Assembly: GCA_947496215.1 (NCBI GenBank)
Contig: CANMCF010000010.1
Coordinates: forward strand, 62,001-126,000
Source: an uncultured Bizionia sp.
GTDB taxonomy: Bacteria; Bacteroidota; Bacteroidia; Flavobacteriales; Flavobacteriaceae
Direction of reading: 5' to 3'
DNA length: 64,000 bases
The notes under the pieces: generated by a model
The model's database searches: none
Seen by the model: the letters and a program-made list of their open reading frames with translations, nothing else
Told to the model about the DNA's origin: nothing
Program-made: the position numbers and the translations under genes
Shown here: positions 35,162-45,496 of the stretch, in pieces
Layout: each line of letters opens with the position of its first letter
Numbering within the stretch: position 1 is the stretch's first letter

Positions 35162-35605
35162 ATGGCAACAACATATCCATTACCAAAGTTTCATTTCAAA
35201 GTAGCCTTTGGAGATTCTGAATTCAATTGTACGGAAGTTTCAGGCTTGGACTTTGAAAATGAAAAAATAGAATATAGAGCAGGAGCAGACAATGAATATC
35301 ATAAGACAAAACGTCCAGGGATGTTCAAATACAGTGACATCACCATAAAACGAGGTACATTTTCTGATAAAAGCAAGGAGTTTTATTTACAATGGGCCAA
35401 AACGGTTTTCTTTCAAGAAGGGCAAGAACAATTCAGAGGAGATTTAACCATAAGTCTATTGGATGAAAAGCACGAACCAGTAGTTACATGGAAGGCACAA
35501 CAAGCTTACATTACCAAAATACAATCTACTGATTTAAAGGCAGATGGGAATGAGATAGCCATAGAAACAGCGGTATTTGTTCACGAGAAATTAACATTGT
35601 TGTAA
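35162..35605 (+). CDS. eCIS inner tube protein (Pvc1-like)
   Basis: A 147-residue phage T4 gp19-like tube protein: YPLPKFHFKVAFGDSEFNCTEVSGLDFENE, then YRAGADNEYHKTKRPGMFKYSDITIKRG. It stacks as rings inside the sheath to form the delivery channel. The stop overlaps the next start (TAATG), so the two tube proteins are translationally coupled. Confidence 0.92.
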   Translation: MATTYPLPKFHFKVAFGDSEFNCTEVSGLDFENEKIEYRAGADNEYHKTKRPGMFKYSDITIKRGTFSDKSKEFYLQWAKTVFFQEGQEQFRGDLTISLLDEKHEPVVTWKAQQAYITKIQSTDLKADGNEIAIETAVFVHEKLTLL

Positions 35606-36069
35606 TGGCTGAATACATTCCACCTGTAGGATTTCATTTTAAAGTAGAATTCTCAGGAATCAAAACTAAAAAAAATGATCACCAATTTCAATCGGTTTCA
35701 GGTCTATCTATAGACTTGGAAACCGAAGAGGTTGCTGAAGGTGGAGAAAACAGGTTCAAACATAAGATCCCTGTACGTACCAAGTATCCCAACTTGGTGT
35801 TGAAAAGAGGAATGCTAATGGATTCTGGCGTTATCAAATGGTGTAGGGAGGCATTGGAAAACTATAATTTCAAACCTATAGATCTTACAGTGAGTCTGTT
35901 GGTTAAAGATGCGAAAAGCTTGATAACCGGAGACGCAAAACCATTGCAAACATGGAACATAACGCATGCATATCCTGTAAAATGGAACATAGGGGACTTC
36001 AATGCGGAGGAGAACAAACTGGTGATAGAAACATTGGAATTATCATATAATTATTTCAAAATATTATAG
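35605..36069 (+). CDS. eCIS second tube protein (Pvc5-like)
   Basis: A 154-residue relative of the preceding tube protein (PPVGFHFKVEFSGIKTKKNDHQFQSVSGLSIDLETEEVAEGG, in blocks; TKYPNLVLKRGMLMDSGVIKWC). In studied eCIS such a paralogue forms the tube-start ring contacting the baseplate. The start lies on the stop of the tube gene. Confidence 0.9.
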   Translation: MAEYIPPVGFHFKVEFSGIKTKKNDHQFQSVSGLSIDLETEEVAEGGENRFKHKIPVRTKYPNLVLKRGMLMDSGVIKWCREALENYNFKPIDLTVSLLVKDAKSLITGDAKPLQTWNITHAYPVKWNIGDFNAEENKLVIETLELSYNYFKIL

Positions 36070-36071
36070 CA

Positions 36072-36239
36072 ATGCCGATAGAAATCAAAGAATTGCACAT
36101 CAAGATCAATGTAGACGAAGGCGCAAACTCGGGCAATACCAGAGAAGACAAGTCGGAGTCTGGAAAGAGTACGGATGCAATAATTGCTGCTTGCATTGAA
36201 GGAGTCATGGAAATTCTGGAAAAACAAAAAGAACGTTAA
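36072..36239 (+). CDS. eCIS DUF5908 small protein (Pvc6-like)
   Basis: A 55-residue gene fills the gap between the second tube gene and the LysM gene. It begins MPIEIKELHIKINV, the hallmark of the DUF5908 family found at this exact place in other eCIS loci, and ends in a helix (IIAACIEGVMEILEKQKER). Spacing is 2 bp upstream and 11 bp downstream. Its role is not firmly known. Confidence 0.85.
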   Translation: MPIEIKELHIKINVDEGANSGNTREDKSESGKSTDAIIAACIEGVMEILEKQKER

Positions 36240-36250
36240 TAAGAGTAACA

Positions 36251-36976
36251 ATGAGCGACGGTAAACTACAGAAACTAGTCATTAGGTGTTTTGCGGACGA
36301 GAAGTATGAAAACGAATTGAAAGAGTTGCAATATACGGCTCTTTTAAATCCAGAAAAATATTCTCAGTCATACAAGACAGAGTATAAAAAGGAACAAGCG
36401 ACAGGAAATAGTGCCACAGCTCCAAAGTTTACGAGATCCGTACCTTCTGACCTCGAGTTGGAATTTCTTTTTGATCGCACCGGAGTATTGGTTCATTATG
36501 GAGATGATCCGGAAGCCAGTGCAGATGATACGGTGTACAAGGACCAAGGAAAGGGAATCATAGATGACTTGGAAAACTTCAAGAAGGCAGTTTTTGATTA
36601 CAATGGGGATGAACACAAACCAAATTACCTGATAATAAGTTGGGGAGCGCTTTTGTTCAAAGGGATATTAACCGATTTGGGGATAGAATACAAATTGTTC
36701 AAGTCGGACGGAACACCTATCAGAGCCATAGCAAAAGTGAAGTTCATTTCACATATAGAGGCTGAAAAAAGAGCTGCGGTAGAGAATAACAAATCACCGG
36801 ATCTCACGCATTATCGTGTAGCAAAGGATGGAGATACATTACCATTGATGACGCATAGAATCTATGGCGATTCAAAATACTATCTGGAAGTTGCCAAAGC
36901 AAACAACCTGATAAATTTCAGAAAACTAAAAGCGGGACAGGAATTATTTTTTCCACCATTAACAAAACAATCATAG
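36251..36976 (+). CDS. eCIS LysM-containing tube/baseplate adaptor (Pvc7-like)
   Basis: A 241-residue protein. The N-terminal domain (LQKLVIRCFADEKYENELKEL ... FTRSVPSDLELEFLFDRTGV, in blocks) is the CIS-tube/gp53-like fold. Residues about 190-237 form a LysM (YRVAKDGDTLPLMTHRIYG ... NFRKLKAGQELFFPPL). It joins the first tube ring to the spike hub. It is followed with no gap by the VgrG-like gene. Confidence 0.9.
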   Translation: MSDGKLQKLVIRCFADEKYENELKELQYTALLNPEKYSQSYKTEYKKEQATGNSATAPKFTRSVPSDLELEFLFDRTGVLVHYGDDPEASADDTVYKDQGKGIIDDLENFKKAVFDYNGDEHKPNYLIISWGALLFKGILTDLGIEYKLFKSDGTPIRAIAKVKFISHIEAEKRAAVENNKSPDLTHYRVAKDGDTLPLMTHRIYGDSKYYLEVAKANNLINFRKLKAGQELFFPPLTKQS

Positions 36977-38722
36977 ATGAACAATAGCGGCGTCATACAA
37001 ACCTCTAAAAGCGATGATCTCATTACGTTTAAAGTATTGACCGAAGGTGAAGAGCTTTCAAAGATATACGAAGTAAAGAGTATTGCCGTCACGAAGGAAG
37101 TGAATAGAATTCCTACGGCAAAAATAGTATTGATAGATGGAGAAGCCTCGAAAAGGGAGTTTGCATTGAGCAACGAGGAATTGTTGATTCCTGGGAAGGA
37201 AATAGAAATAACAGCTGGATACCATTCGGACGAGGAAACCATTTTCAAAGGGATCATCATCAAGCATAATGTAAAGATCAGAGCCAATAGTTCCCAGTTG
37301 ATAATAGAGTGTAAGGATGAAGCCGTGAAAATGACAGTTGGAAGAAAGAGCAAATACTTCTATGAAAGCAAGGACAGTGAAATAGCAGAAGAATTGATCG
37401 GAAATTATGGATTGTCAAACGATGTGGAAGCCAGTTCACATACCCACTCGGAATTGGTACAATACAATGCTTCGGATTGGGACTTTATGGTCTTGAGGGC
37501 GCAAGCCAATGGAAAACTTTGCTTCGTAGACGATGGCAAGGTGACCATAGCAAAACCAGATATAAGTCAATCGGAAATTGAGACGGTGACTTTTGGAGCG
37601 ACACTTTTGGACTTCGATGCAGAAATAGATGCAAGACACCAAATGCAAAAAGTGTCTTCCTATGCTTGGAATCACGCTGACCAGGAATTGTTGGAAATTG
37701 AAGGTAGTGACCCCTCGGTAACACTGAATGGGAACATTTCAAATGATGATTTGAACAGCGTCATAGGCTTGGATAATTTGGAATTGAAACACGGAGGAGC
37801 AGTTACAGATGCAGAATTGCAAGACTGGGCAGATGCAAAATGGTTGTTTCAACAGTTGGCAAAAGTAAGAGGGAGAATGAAGTTTCAAGGGATACCAAGT
37901 GTAAAGCCCAATACCGTCATAAAGTTGGAAGGTGTAGGCGATCGCTTTAATGGGAATGTGTATATAACAGGAGTTAGTCACAGTATCACAGAAGGGAATT
38001 GGACGGTGAATGCACAATTTGGATTAAATCCAGAATGGTTTTCAGAAACCTATGATGTGAATGCACGACCAGCATCTGGGTTGTTGCCAGCCATTGGAGG
38101 GTTACAGATAGGGATAGTTTCACAATTGCAAGACGATCCAGATGGCGAAGATCGCATATTGGTGCAAATTCCAATAATAGACAATCAAGAACAGGGGATT
38201 TGGTGCAGAATGGCATCGTTGGATGCTGGAGATGCTAGAGGGGCTTTCTTCAGACCGGAAATAGAAGATGAGGTCATCATTGGTTTCATAAATGAAGACC
38301 CCAACGATGCCATAGTTTTGGGAATGCTACATAGTAGTGCCAAGCCGGCACCAATAACGGCTAGTGACGACAATCATGAAAAAGGCTTTGTAACCAGAAG
38401 TGATATGAGGGTACTGTTCGATGACGACAAGAAGTCAATAAACATATCGACACCGGCAGGTAAAATCATTTCATTGGATGAGGATGCCGGGACCATAGTG
38501 ATAGAAGATGATAATTCCAATGTGATTACCATAGATGACAATGGCATCGTAATGGAAAGTCCAGGGAACATAGAATTGAAGGCGTCTGGGGATGTAAGTA
38601 TAGAAGGAACGAATGTAAACATAACGGCAAATGCCGAATTCAAGGCAGAAGGTTCGGCAGGAGCAGAAGTGTCTACCAGTGCCATCGCAGTTTTAAAAGG
38701 ATCATTGGTACAAATAAATTGA
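36977..38722 (+). CDS. eCIS VgrG-like spike/hub protein (Pvc8-like)
   Basis: A 581-residue spike. Residues 1-370 match the gp27-like hub (phage late control D type). Residues about 378-455 form the gp5 OB fold (IGIVSQLQDDPDGEDRILVQ ... GAFFRPEIEDEVIIGFIN), and the C-terminus is a beta-helical needle (ISLDEDAGTIVIEDD, GNIELKASGDVSIEGTNVNI). No extra C-terminal effector is attached. The PAAR gene, encoding the tip, follows after 4 bp. Confidence 0.95.
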   Translation: MNNSGVIQTSKSDDLITFKVLTEGEELSKIYEVKSIAVTKEVNRIPTAKIVLIDGEASKREFALSNEELLIPGKEIEITAGYHSDEETIFKGIIIKHNVKIRANSSQLIIECKDEAVKMTVGRKSKYFYESKDSEIAEELIGNYGLSNDVEASSHTHSELVQYNASDWDFMVLRAQANGKLCFVDDGKVTIAKPDISQSEIETVTFGATLLDFDAEIDARHQMQKVSSYAWNHADQELLEIEGSDPSVTLNGNISNDDLNSVIGLDNLELKHGGAVTDAELQDWADAKWLFQQLAKVRGRMKFQGIPSVKPNTVIKLEGVGDRFNGNVYITGVSHSITEGNWTVNAQFGLNPEWFSETYDVNARPASGLLPAIGGLQIGIVSQLQDDPDGEDRILVQIPIIDNQEQGIWCRMASLDAGDARGAFFRPEIEDEVIIGFINEDPNDAIVLGMLHSSAKPAPITASDDNHEKGFVTRSDMRVLFDDDKKSINISTPAGKIISLDEDAGTIVIEDDNSNVITIDDNGIVMESPGNIELKASGDVSIEGTNVNITANAEFKAEGSAGAEVSTSAIAVLKGSLVQIN

Positions 38723-38726
38723 AAAG

Positions 38727-39017
38727 ATGGGAGCACCAGCAGCAAGAGTAACAGATATGCATGTTTGTCCAATGGTTACGGTTTTGGTACCTCACGTTGG
38801 TGGACCAATTTTACCAACAGGAGAACCAACGGTGTTGATTGGAGGGATGCCAGCAGCCAGAGTCGGAGACATGGCAACTTGTGTTGGGCCACCAGATTCC
38901 ATAATAATAGGGTCTTCAACGGTGTTGATTGGCGGAATGCCAGCGGCCAGAATGGGTGATTCAACGGCACATGGAGGAACAATAGTAGCAGGATTACCAA
39001 CAGTTTTAATAGGATGA
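38727..39017 (+). CDS. eCIS PAAR spike-tip protein (Pvc10-like)
   Basis: A 96-residue PAAR-repeat protein with MPAARVGDMATC, MPAARMGDSTAH and histidines and cysteines (MHVCPMVT, ATCVGPP) able to bind the tip metal ion. It caps the VgrG-like needle. It has no C-terminal toxin extension, so cargo must be carried elsewhere, such as in the tube lumen. Confidence 0.95.
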   Translation: MGAPAARVTDMHVCPMVTVLVPHVGGPILPTGEPTVLIGGMPAARVGDMATCVGPPDSIIIGSSTVLIGGMPAARMGDSTAHGGTIVAGLPTVLIG

Positions 39018-39018
39018 C

Positions 39019-39432
39019 ATGGATAATAAAAAATCTTTTTTAGGAATAGGATGGGGTTTTCCTCCAGAGTTCGACATAGAACAAGAAAGCGTAAGAATGA
39101 TTGCAGATGAAAAAGACATTGAAAGCAGTCTGCACATCTTGCTCACGACACGTTTGGGAGAACGTGTCATGTTGCCCGATTATGGTTGCAATTTGGATGA
39201 ATTGCTATTCGAAGGATTGAATAGGACATTGATAACCTATGTGTTGGAGCTCATCAAGACGGCAATACTCTATCATGAACCAAGAATAGACATCATTAAG
39301 TTGGATATCTCGGAAACAGATCCTTTGGAAGGGAAACTCATCATAGAGATAGATTACAGGATAAGGGCTACCAATTCCAGAATGAATGTGGTATTCCCGT
39401 TTTATAGAGAAGAAGGAACAGATATTAACTAG
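39019..39432 (+). CDS. eCIS gp25-like baseplate wedge protein (Pvc9-like)
   Basis: A 137-residue protein of the T4 gp25/lysozyme-like family: GFPPEFDIEQESVRMIADEKD, ILLTTRLGERVMLPDYGCNL and the conserved LDELLFEG. It initiates sheath polymerisation on the baseplate. It begins 1 bp after the PAAR stop. Confidence 0.94.
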   Translation: MDNKKSFLGIGWGFPPEFDIEQESVRMIADEKDIESSLHILLTTRLGERVMLPDYGCNLDELLFEGLNRTLITYVLELIKTAILYHEPRIDIIKLDISETDPLEGKLIIEIDYRIRATNSRMNVVFPFYREEGTDIN

Positions 39433-39440
39433 CACACAAT

Positions 39441-42400
39441 ATGAGCAATTGTAACGACATAGATGGAATATTGAAAAGAAGTGGCACTGGTCAGGGACAA
39501 CGATTTGTAGATGCCTTGAACCCTGAAAACTTCCAATTGCATGATTTTACCATCGAAGATTGGATTCTGTTTGCATATGACTTTGCCAAGAACATCAACT
39601 ATTTCAATGTAAATGACGATGAGAACCCTTCAGCAGATTGGCAAGGTTTCTTCAATGGCTTTAATTTGGAAAGCCTTACGGTACCATCACGTGAAACAAA
39701 AGAGTATTCAAAACTTAAAGACAACATAACGGAATTATTATCGCAATATGGTGATGATGCTAAACTAACACCACATCTTACTTTGTTCGTTTGCTTTTTG
39801 CAATTGCTTGAATTTTCAAAGCGACGTTTCAATGCATTGACGAAAAGACATCTCGACTTTTATTACAAGGACATCTTGCAAGTAGACAAACTGGCGCCAA
39901 CACCAGATCAAGTACATGTTCTTTTTGAATTGGCGAAGAAAAGCAGTGAAGAGCAAATTGTAATTGGAACGACATTGAATGCGAAAAAGGATGCAGATGG
40001 CACCCCGATGGTATACAAGACAAAAGACGAACTTATTGTAAACAAGGCAAAAGTGGCAGCTTTGAAGACGGTCTACAACGGATTGAAGCATAGTGACCCA
40101 GGTTTTAAAGGAGTCAATACATACGAATTGAAGGCAAGTGAAGAGGCAAATACCTTGGATGGAATGGAGGAACCACTTCCAGAAGAAGCACCATATTGGT
40201 ATCCTTTTGGGTATACTTCTGCAGCAAAAGGTTATACCGAGTTGAAAGATGCCGAATTGGGTTTTACTTTGTCGTCACCAATGCTCAATCTAAAAGAAGG
40301 CTTTCGTACGGTAGAGATAACCATTGATTTTGCCGACGAAAAAGCAGATCCGGATAAAAACAACCTAAGTGATTTCACACCGAAAATGTTAAATGATGTC
40401 TTTTCCATATATGGTAGTGGTGAAAAAGGTTGGATAGGGCCATTGAAACTTAAGATTGTTACAGATTCCAAAACGAATCTATCGACGACTATTCCTTCCA
40501 ATCAACAATTGAAATTGGTGTTTCAGTTGGATCGGGATGCAGAAGCCTTGGTTGATTACGATGAAGAGGTGCTCTTGAAAAAGTATGACACTACCTTTCC
40601 TGTTGCTCGTTTTTTGGTGGATGCCGGAAACAAGGATGGGTATGACTTCTACCGAGCCATCGTTAGTAGGGTAGTGAAAATGATAACGGTGAAGGTGGAT
40701 GTCAGGGAGGCAAAATCATTGACTGTGGAAAACGACAATGGTCTTTTAAAGACGGCAAAACCATTTTTCCCCTTTACGACGCAACCAGTAAGGCATTCAA
40801 ACTTCTATATCAATTATCCAGAGGTATTCTCCAAAAAATGGAGAAGCATCGACGTAAACTTGAAATGGAAGAATACCCCAAAAGACTTTAAAGATTGGTA
40901 TGGAGCATACATAAAAACACAGAGGTTGGCTACCAAGAAAAGTGTGTACCAAAGTCAGATGAAGAATGTGACCAATAGTGAACTCATAGTAACGGGCGAT
41001 GCTTATTTCACAGCTAAAAAAGGAGTTCTACACAAGGAGGATTGGAAAGATGAAGCCATTTTGCAAACCTTGTTTACCAAAATAGTGGCAGAAGACGGTG
41101 AAGTCACGGAAGATTTTGAAAGCAACATCAAATGGACAAACAATTCAATATTCGAAATTGACAAGACCGGGCCGATGCGACTATCGCTTCAACAAACTTT
41201 TTTGCATGAACTGTATCCAAGATTGTACGCTTTGGCATTGACAAGTACTGGACTTCAAGATCCGTTGATACCCAATGAACCATACACACCGCTGGTGGAA
41301 AGCATAAGTTTGGATTATGTAGCCAAGGAGAGCATAACCATCAATTCGGAAACATTGCCAGTGGCAGATGGCAAGCTTGTAAAAGAATCGAATAGCAAAG
41401 TTGCTTATGATGCGAATAGGATAAAGTTGTTTCATGAGCACCCGTTTGGACATGAGGAAGAACACAATCATCTGAAGATAACAAAGCAGCAAAAGGGGAT
41501 AAAGGACAAGTATGATTCCAATAACATCAATACCCATTTGTTACCCAAGTATTGCAAAGGAGGGGAATTGTTCATAGGACTAGAAAATGCCGAAGCACAA
41601 CAAACAGTGGCATTGTTGGTTCAAGTTTTGGAAGGTAGTGAAAATCCTTTGGCTCCTTCCTTCGAAGAAAATGAGAAGATAGATTGGTCCGTACTGTGTG
41701 ATGGTAGATGGAAAGATTTGAAAGATCATGTGGTCGCAAACAATACTGACAATTTTTTGACTTCGGGAATTGTGAAAATCAGCATTCCAAGAGAAGCCAC
41801 GAAAACAAATACGTTGCTCCCAGAAGGTTTTATTTGGTTGAGGGCAAGGATGCACAGGGGTTACGATGCCGTTTGCAAGGTAATCAACATACAAGCTCAG
41901 GCCGTATTGGCCGAATTCGAAGATGGAGGCAATGAGTTGTCACATCTAGACAAAGGATTGCCAGCGGAAACCATTAAAAAGTTGATAACGAGAAAACCAC
42001 AAATAAAATCGGTGATTCAACCTCACAATTCTTTCAATGGGGTTTCGGAAGAATCTGATTTTGAGTTTTATAGACGGATTAGTGAACGATCAAAGCACAA
42101 AAATAGAACAGTCACATTATGGGATTATGAGCATATGATCTTGCAGAAGTTTTCAGAAATATACAAGGTTAAGTGTTTGAATCACACTTCTCAGGACAGC
42201 TTTATGGCAGCAGGAGATGTTACGATAGTCGTGGTCCCGGATACAGTGAATAAAAATGTTTTCGACACCTTCGAGCCAAGACTTAGCAAAGGCATTATGA
42301 ACAAAGTGGAGGATTATGTCAACGCATTAAATACGATGCACGTCGATGCGACGGTGATTAATCCCAATTATGAGAAGGTAACCATAACATTGGAGGCAAA

Positions 42401-42752
42401 ATTCTTTGAAGGCCTGGATGAAAGCTTCTACACAAAGAAATTGGAGGAGGACATAATCAAATACCTATCGCCTTGGGCCTATGACGATACCAAGGAGGTC
42501 ACTTTCGGAATTACGTTGCATAGAAGCGAACTCATAGATTATTTGGAAAAACTGGAGTACGTGGATTATTTGCAAAAGGTGAAGATGGAAAAGGAGACGA
42601 GTACGGATGAAGAAAAGAAAAAGGACAAAAACAGCATTACGCCGTCCAATCCAAAATCCATTTTGGTATCCTCCAAAAAGCACAATATAAGTACAGTACT
42701 AACAACCTGCAAGGGTGAAAAAATAGAAGCACCAAAAGCATGTCAAGTTTAA
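39441..42752 (+). CDS. eCIS large baseplate protein (Pvc11-like, baseplate J)
   Basis: A 1103-residue protein corresponding in position and size to Pvc11. The C-terminal third (SEESDFEFYRRISERSKHKN, TLWDYEHMILQKFSEIYKVK, VTIVVVPD and the closing YLEKLEYVDYLQKV) is the baseplate J/gp6-like wedge part. The N-terminal two thirds are less conserved and probably form the outer baseplate. The next gene overlaps its end by 13 bp. Confidence 0.88.
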   Translation: MSNCNDIDGILKRSGTGQGQRFVDALNPENFQLHDFTIEDWILFAYDFAKNINYFNVNDDENPSADWQGFFNGFNLESLTVPSRETKEYSKLKDNITELLSQYGDDAKLTPHLTLFVCFLQLLEFSKRRFNALTKRHLDFYYKDILQVDKLAPTPDQVHVLFELAKKSSEEQIVIGTTLNAKKDADGTPMVYKTKDELIVNKAKVAALKTVYNGLKHSDPGFKGVNTYELKASEEANTLDGMEEPLPEEAPYWYPFGYTSAAKGYTELKDAELGFTLSSPMLNLKEGFRTVEITIDFADEKADPDKNNLSDFTPKMLNDVFSIYGSGEKGWIGPLKLKIVTDSKTNLSTTIPSNQQLKLVFQLDRDAEALVDYDEEVLLKKYDTTFPVARFLVDAGNKDGYDFYRAIVSRVVKMITVKVDVREAKSLTVENDNGLLKTAKPFFPFTTQPVRHSNFYINYPEVFSKKWRSIDVNLKWKNTPKDFKDWYGAYIKTQRLATKKSVYQSQMKNVTNSELIVTGDAYFTAKKGVLHKEDWKDEAILQTLFTKIVAEDGEVTEDFESNIKWTNNSIFEIDKTGPMRLSLQQTFLHELYPRLYALALTSTGLQDPLIPNEPYTPLVESISLDYVAKESITINSETLPVADGKLVKESNSKVAYDANRIKLFHEHPFGHEEEHNHLKITKQQKGIKDKYDSNNINTHLLPKYCKGGELFIGLENAEAQQTVALLVQVLEGSENPLAPSFEENEKIDWSVLCDGRWKDLKDHVVANNTDNFLTSGIVKISIPREATKTNTLLPEGFIWLRARMHRGYDAVCKVINIQAQAVLAEFEDGGNELSHLDKGLPAETIKKLITRKPQIKSVIQPHNSFNGVSEESDFEFYRRISERSKHKNRTVTLWDYEHMILQKFSEIYKVKCLNHTSQDSFMAAGDVTIVVVPDTVNKNVFDTFEPRLSKGIMNKVEDYVNALNTMHVDATVINPNYEKVTITLEAKFFEGLDESFYTKKLEEDIIKYLSPWAYDDTKEVTFGITLHRSELIDYLEKLEYVDYLQKVKMEKETSTDEEKKKDKNSITPSNPKSILVSSKKHNISTVLTTCKGEKIEAPKACQV

Positions 42753-45496
42753 ACAAACATATCACGATACCCAAGGACGTTGCCACAAAAAACGATCTGG
42801 ATTTCTATTTTTTGAGAGAAAGAGGAATAGAATACATAGAGCAACTGGGTGGTAGCCTTTGGACCGATCTCAACTCGCATGATCCAGGAGTCACCATCTT
42901 GGAAATGCTTAGCTATGCCATAACCGATCTAGGGATGCGGATTGAAATGCCAATAGAAGATTTGTTGACGTCGAATGTAGCTAGTGAAAACATCCAAAGT
43001 CAGTTTTACAAGGCTTCAGAGGTTTTTCCTAGCAAAGCGGTAACAGCAGTGGATTACAGGAAGTTATTCATAGATCTCAAGGGAATTAAGAATTGTTGGC
43101 TTCGAAAGTATGATAAGACGGTCTATGTAAATTGCAAGGAAAACAAGTTGTCCTACAATGAAAATGAGTTCAATGCCATTGACAAGGCATTTAAGACCAA
43201 ATACAACCTAAAGGGGTTATATACGCTTTTGGTGGAATTTGATGATTTGGAGGAGCGCTTGACTCCAAAGCAGAAGAAGAACAAGATAAAAACACTGAAG
43301 AGACTAATCAGGACTACCTATCACGACAATAGGAATCTATGTGAAGATTTAATAAACATAGAAAAAGTAGAAACTCAAGCTGTATCCGTATGTGCTAACA
43401 TAGAAGTGGATATTGAAGCCAATGAAGAAGAAGTACATGCTAATGTGCTTTTCCAGATAAACAATTACTTTTCACCATCCTTACGTTTTTACAGCATCAA
43501 GGAAATGTTGGAAAAAGAATATACTCCAGATGAGATATTCGATGGGCCATTGCTGGACAATGGTTTCATAGATACGGAAGAATTGAAGGACGCAGAGTTG
43601 AGAAGAGAAGTGAGGCTTTCGGATCTAATGAAGATCATTATGAACGTTGAAGGCGTAAAACTCATCAAGGACATTTCGATAGGGCATTGTGACAGTTCGA
43701 AAGAATTGGATAACGATTGGGTTATTTGCATAGAGCCAGACAAAAAACCGATACTATGTGACAAAAGTGCATTTAGTTACCATAAAGGAGTCTTGCCATT
43801 AAACATAAATGAAACGGAAGTAAGACGTTTTACGGAAGCGTTGAAAGCAGATGACTTGGAGATGCAGGAACTGGCAAAGACAGATAAAAGGTTGGACTTC
43901 CCACAAGGTACGTATTTGGAATCCAACGAGTACGATACGATTCAAAACGACTTCCCGGATACTTACGGAATTGGACAGGAGGGATTGAATGCAAGGGCAA
44001 CGAGAAAAAGAAAATCGCAAGCCAAACAATTGAAATCCTATCTTTTGTTTTTCGATAAGATATTGGCCAGTTATTTCCAGCACTTGGGTAAAGTCAAGGA
44101 CTTACTATCCATTGGAGGATCGGAGACAAAGACATATTTCGCTCAAGCATTGAAAGGAATCAAGGATTTTGATGACTTGGTAAAGGATTATCCAGCCAAT
44201 GACGAAAAGGCACTTACGGAATTGCTGTTCGAAAAATTTGATGACAACATAACACGTCGAAATGAGATATTGGATCATTTGTTGGCTCGGTTCGCTGAAA
44301 AATTCGGAGAGTACACCTTTCTCATGAAAACACTTTATGGCACGGCATCCGATGAGATCACCTTGGTAAACAAGGAAGCCTTTTTAAAGGATTACGTAGC
44401 CATAAGCTCAGAAAGAGGATGTGCTTTCAATTATTATAGACAAGAAGAAGAGAATTTATGGGATACCGATAACATCTCAGGATTTCAAAAACGCGTGTCC
44501 AGATTGCTGGGTGTAAAGGACTATTCAAGAAGAAATCTAACGGATTCGTTTATAGAGATTTACGATTTCATAGATTCAAATACAAATAAGGCCTATAGAT
44601 GGCGAATAAGAAATGCAGAAGGAGACATCATTTTGTCGTCCACTACAAACTACGACTCTTCGGGAAAGGCATCGGCAGAACTCTATTTTTCCGTATTGCA
44701 AATCATTCAAACTTCAGAAAAGAACATAGAGAAGCGTTTTGAAGAAGGAATAGGAGATCAAGCTATCGTAGACAATGTGGAAATTCATAAGGGAGTCTCT
44801 GGGAAATATTCATTTCACATTATCAATCCAGAAGAACCAAAATCCAGCGTGGACTTCATCATAGCCAAACAATATAAATATTACGATGATTTGGAATCTC
44901 TCAAAATAGGGCTTTTGAATTTGATAACATTCATGAAATACGAATTCACGGAAGAAGGTATGTTCTTGGTGGAACATATGTTGTTGCGACCAGATGTCAC
45001 CAAGAATACATCGGTAAACGAGACCTTTCTACCAATATGTGCAGACGATTGTGACGATTGCAACATAGATCCCTACTCTTATCGGGTAAGCATCGTTCTG
45101 CCAGGATACACCTATAGGTTTTCAAACCCGGATTTCAGAAACTATATGGAAACCATAATCAAAGAAGAATTACCAGCTCACATATTACCTAGAATTTGCT
45201 GGGTAGGCCATAGGAGGGATGTCGTCGAAGATGGTGAAAATGACTTGTGGTGTTTCGAGGAAGCCTACAAGGGCTATCTGTTCGCAAAGACTAATTTGGA
45301 ACAGGAACAACCTACAGATGTCGATGATGACAAAAACGAACACAAGAAACTAATAGATGCAATGTCTAAACTAAATACAATCTATCCAGTGGGACGTTTG
45401 TTGGATTGCTCCGATGAGAGTGATGAACTGGAAGGAAGAATCATATTAGGACAAACCAATTTGGGAACACTTAAAATAAATAGCGATGAAAACTAA
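42740..45496 (+). CDS. eCIS large baseplate protein (Pvc12-like)
   Basis: A 918-residue wedge component. The start (SLWTDLNSHDPGVTILEMLSYAITDLGMRIEM, in blocks, near residue 37) is the typical baseplate J-like opening that pairs with the Pvc11-type subunit. C-terminal blocks include ARATRKRKSQAKQLKSYLLF and FLVEHMLLRPD. It overlaps both neighbours (13 and 11 bp), implying coupled translation of the baseplate set. Confidence 0.88.
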   Translation: MSSLNKHITIPKDVATKNDLDFYFLRERGIEYIEQLGGSLWTDLNSHDPGVTILEMLSYAITDLGMRIEMPIEDLLTSNVASENIQSQFYKASEVFPSKAVTAVDYRKLFIDLKGIKNCWLRKYDKTVYVNCKENKLSYNENEFNAIDKAFKTKYNLKGLYTLLVEFDDLEERLTPKQKKNKIKTLKRLIRTTYHDNRNLCEDLINIEKVETQAVSVCANIEVDIEANEEEVHANVLFQINNYFSPSLRFYSIKEMLEKEYTPDEIFDGPLLDNGFIDTEELKDAELRREVRLSDLMKIIMNVEGVKLIKDISIGHCDSSKELDNDWVICIEPDKKPILCDKSAFSYHKGVLPLNINETEVRRFTEALKADDLEMQELAKTDKRLDFPQGTYLESNEYDTIQNDFPDTYGIGQEGLNARATRKRKSQAKQLKSYLLFFDKILASYFQHLGKVKDLLSIGGSETKTYFAQALKGIKDFDDLVKDYPANDEKALTELLFEKFDDNITRRNEILDHLLARFAEKFGEYTFLMKTLYGTASDEITLVNKEAFLKDYVAISSERGCAFNYYRQEEENLWDTDNISGFQKRVSRLLGVKDYSRRNLTDSFIEIYDFIDSNTNKAYRWRIRNAEGDIILSSTTNYDSSGKASAELYFSVLQIIQTSEKNIEKRFEEGIGDQAIVDNVEIHKGVSGKYSFHIINPEEPKSSVDFIIAKQYKYYDDLESLKIGLLNLITFMKYEFTEEGMFLVEHMLLRPDVTKNTSVNETFLPICADDCDDCNIDPYSYRVSIVLPGYTYRFSNPDFRNYMETIIKEELPAHILPRICWVGHRRDVVEDGENDLWCFEEAYKGYLFAKTNLEQEQPTDVDDDKNEHKKLIDAMSKLNTIYPVGRLLDCSDESDELEGRIILGQTNLGTLKINSDEN

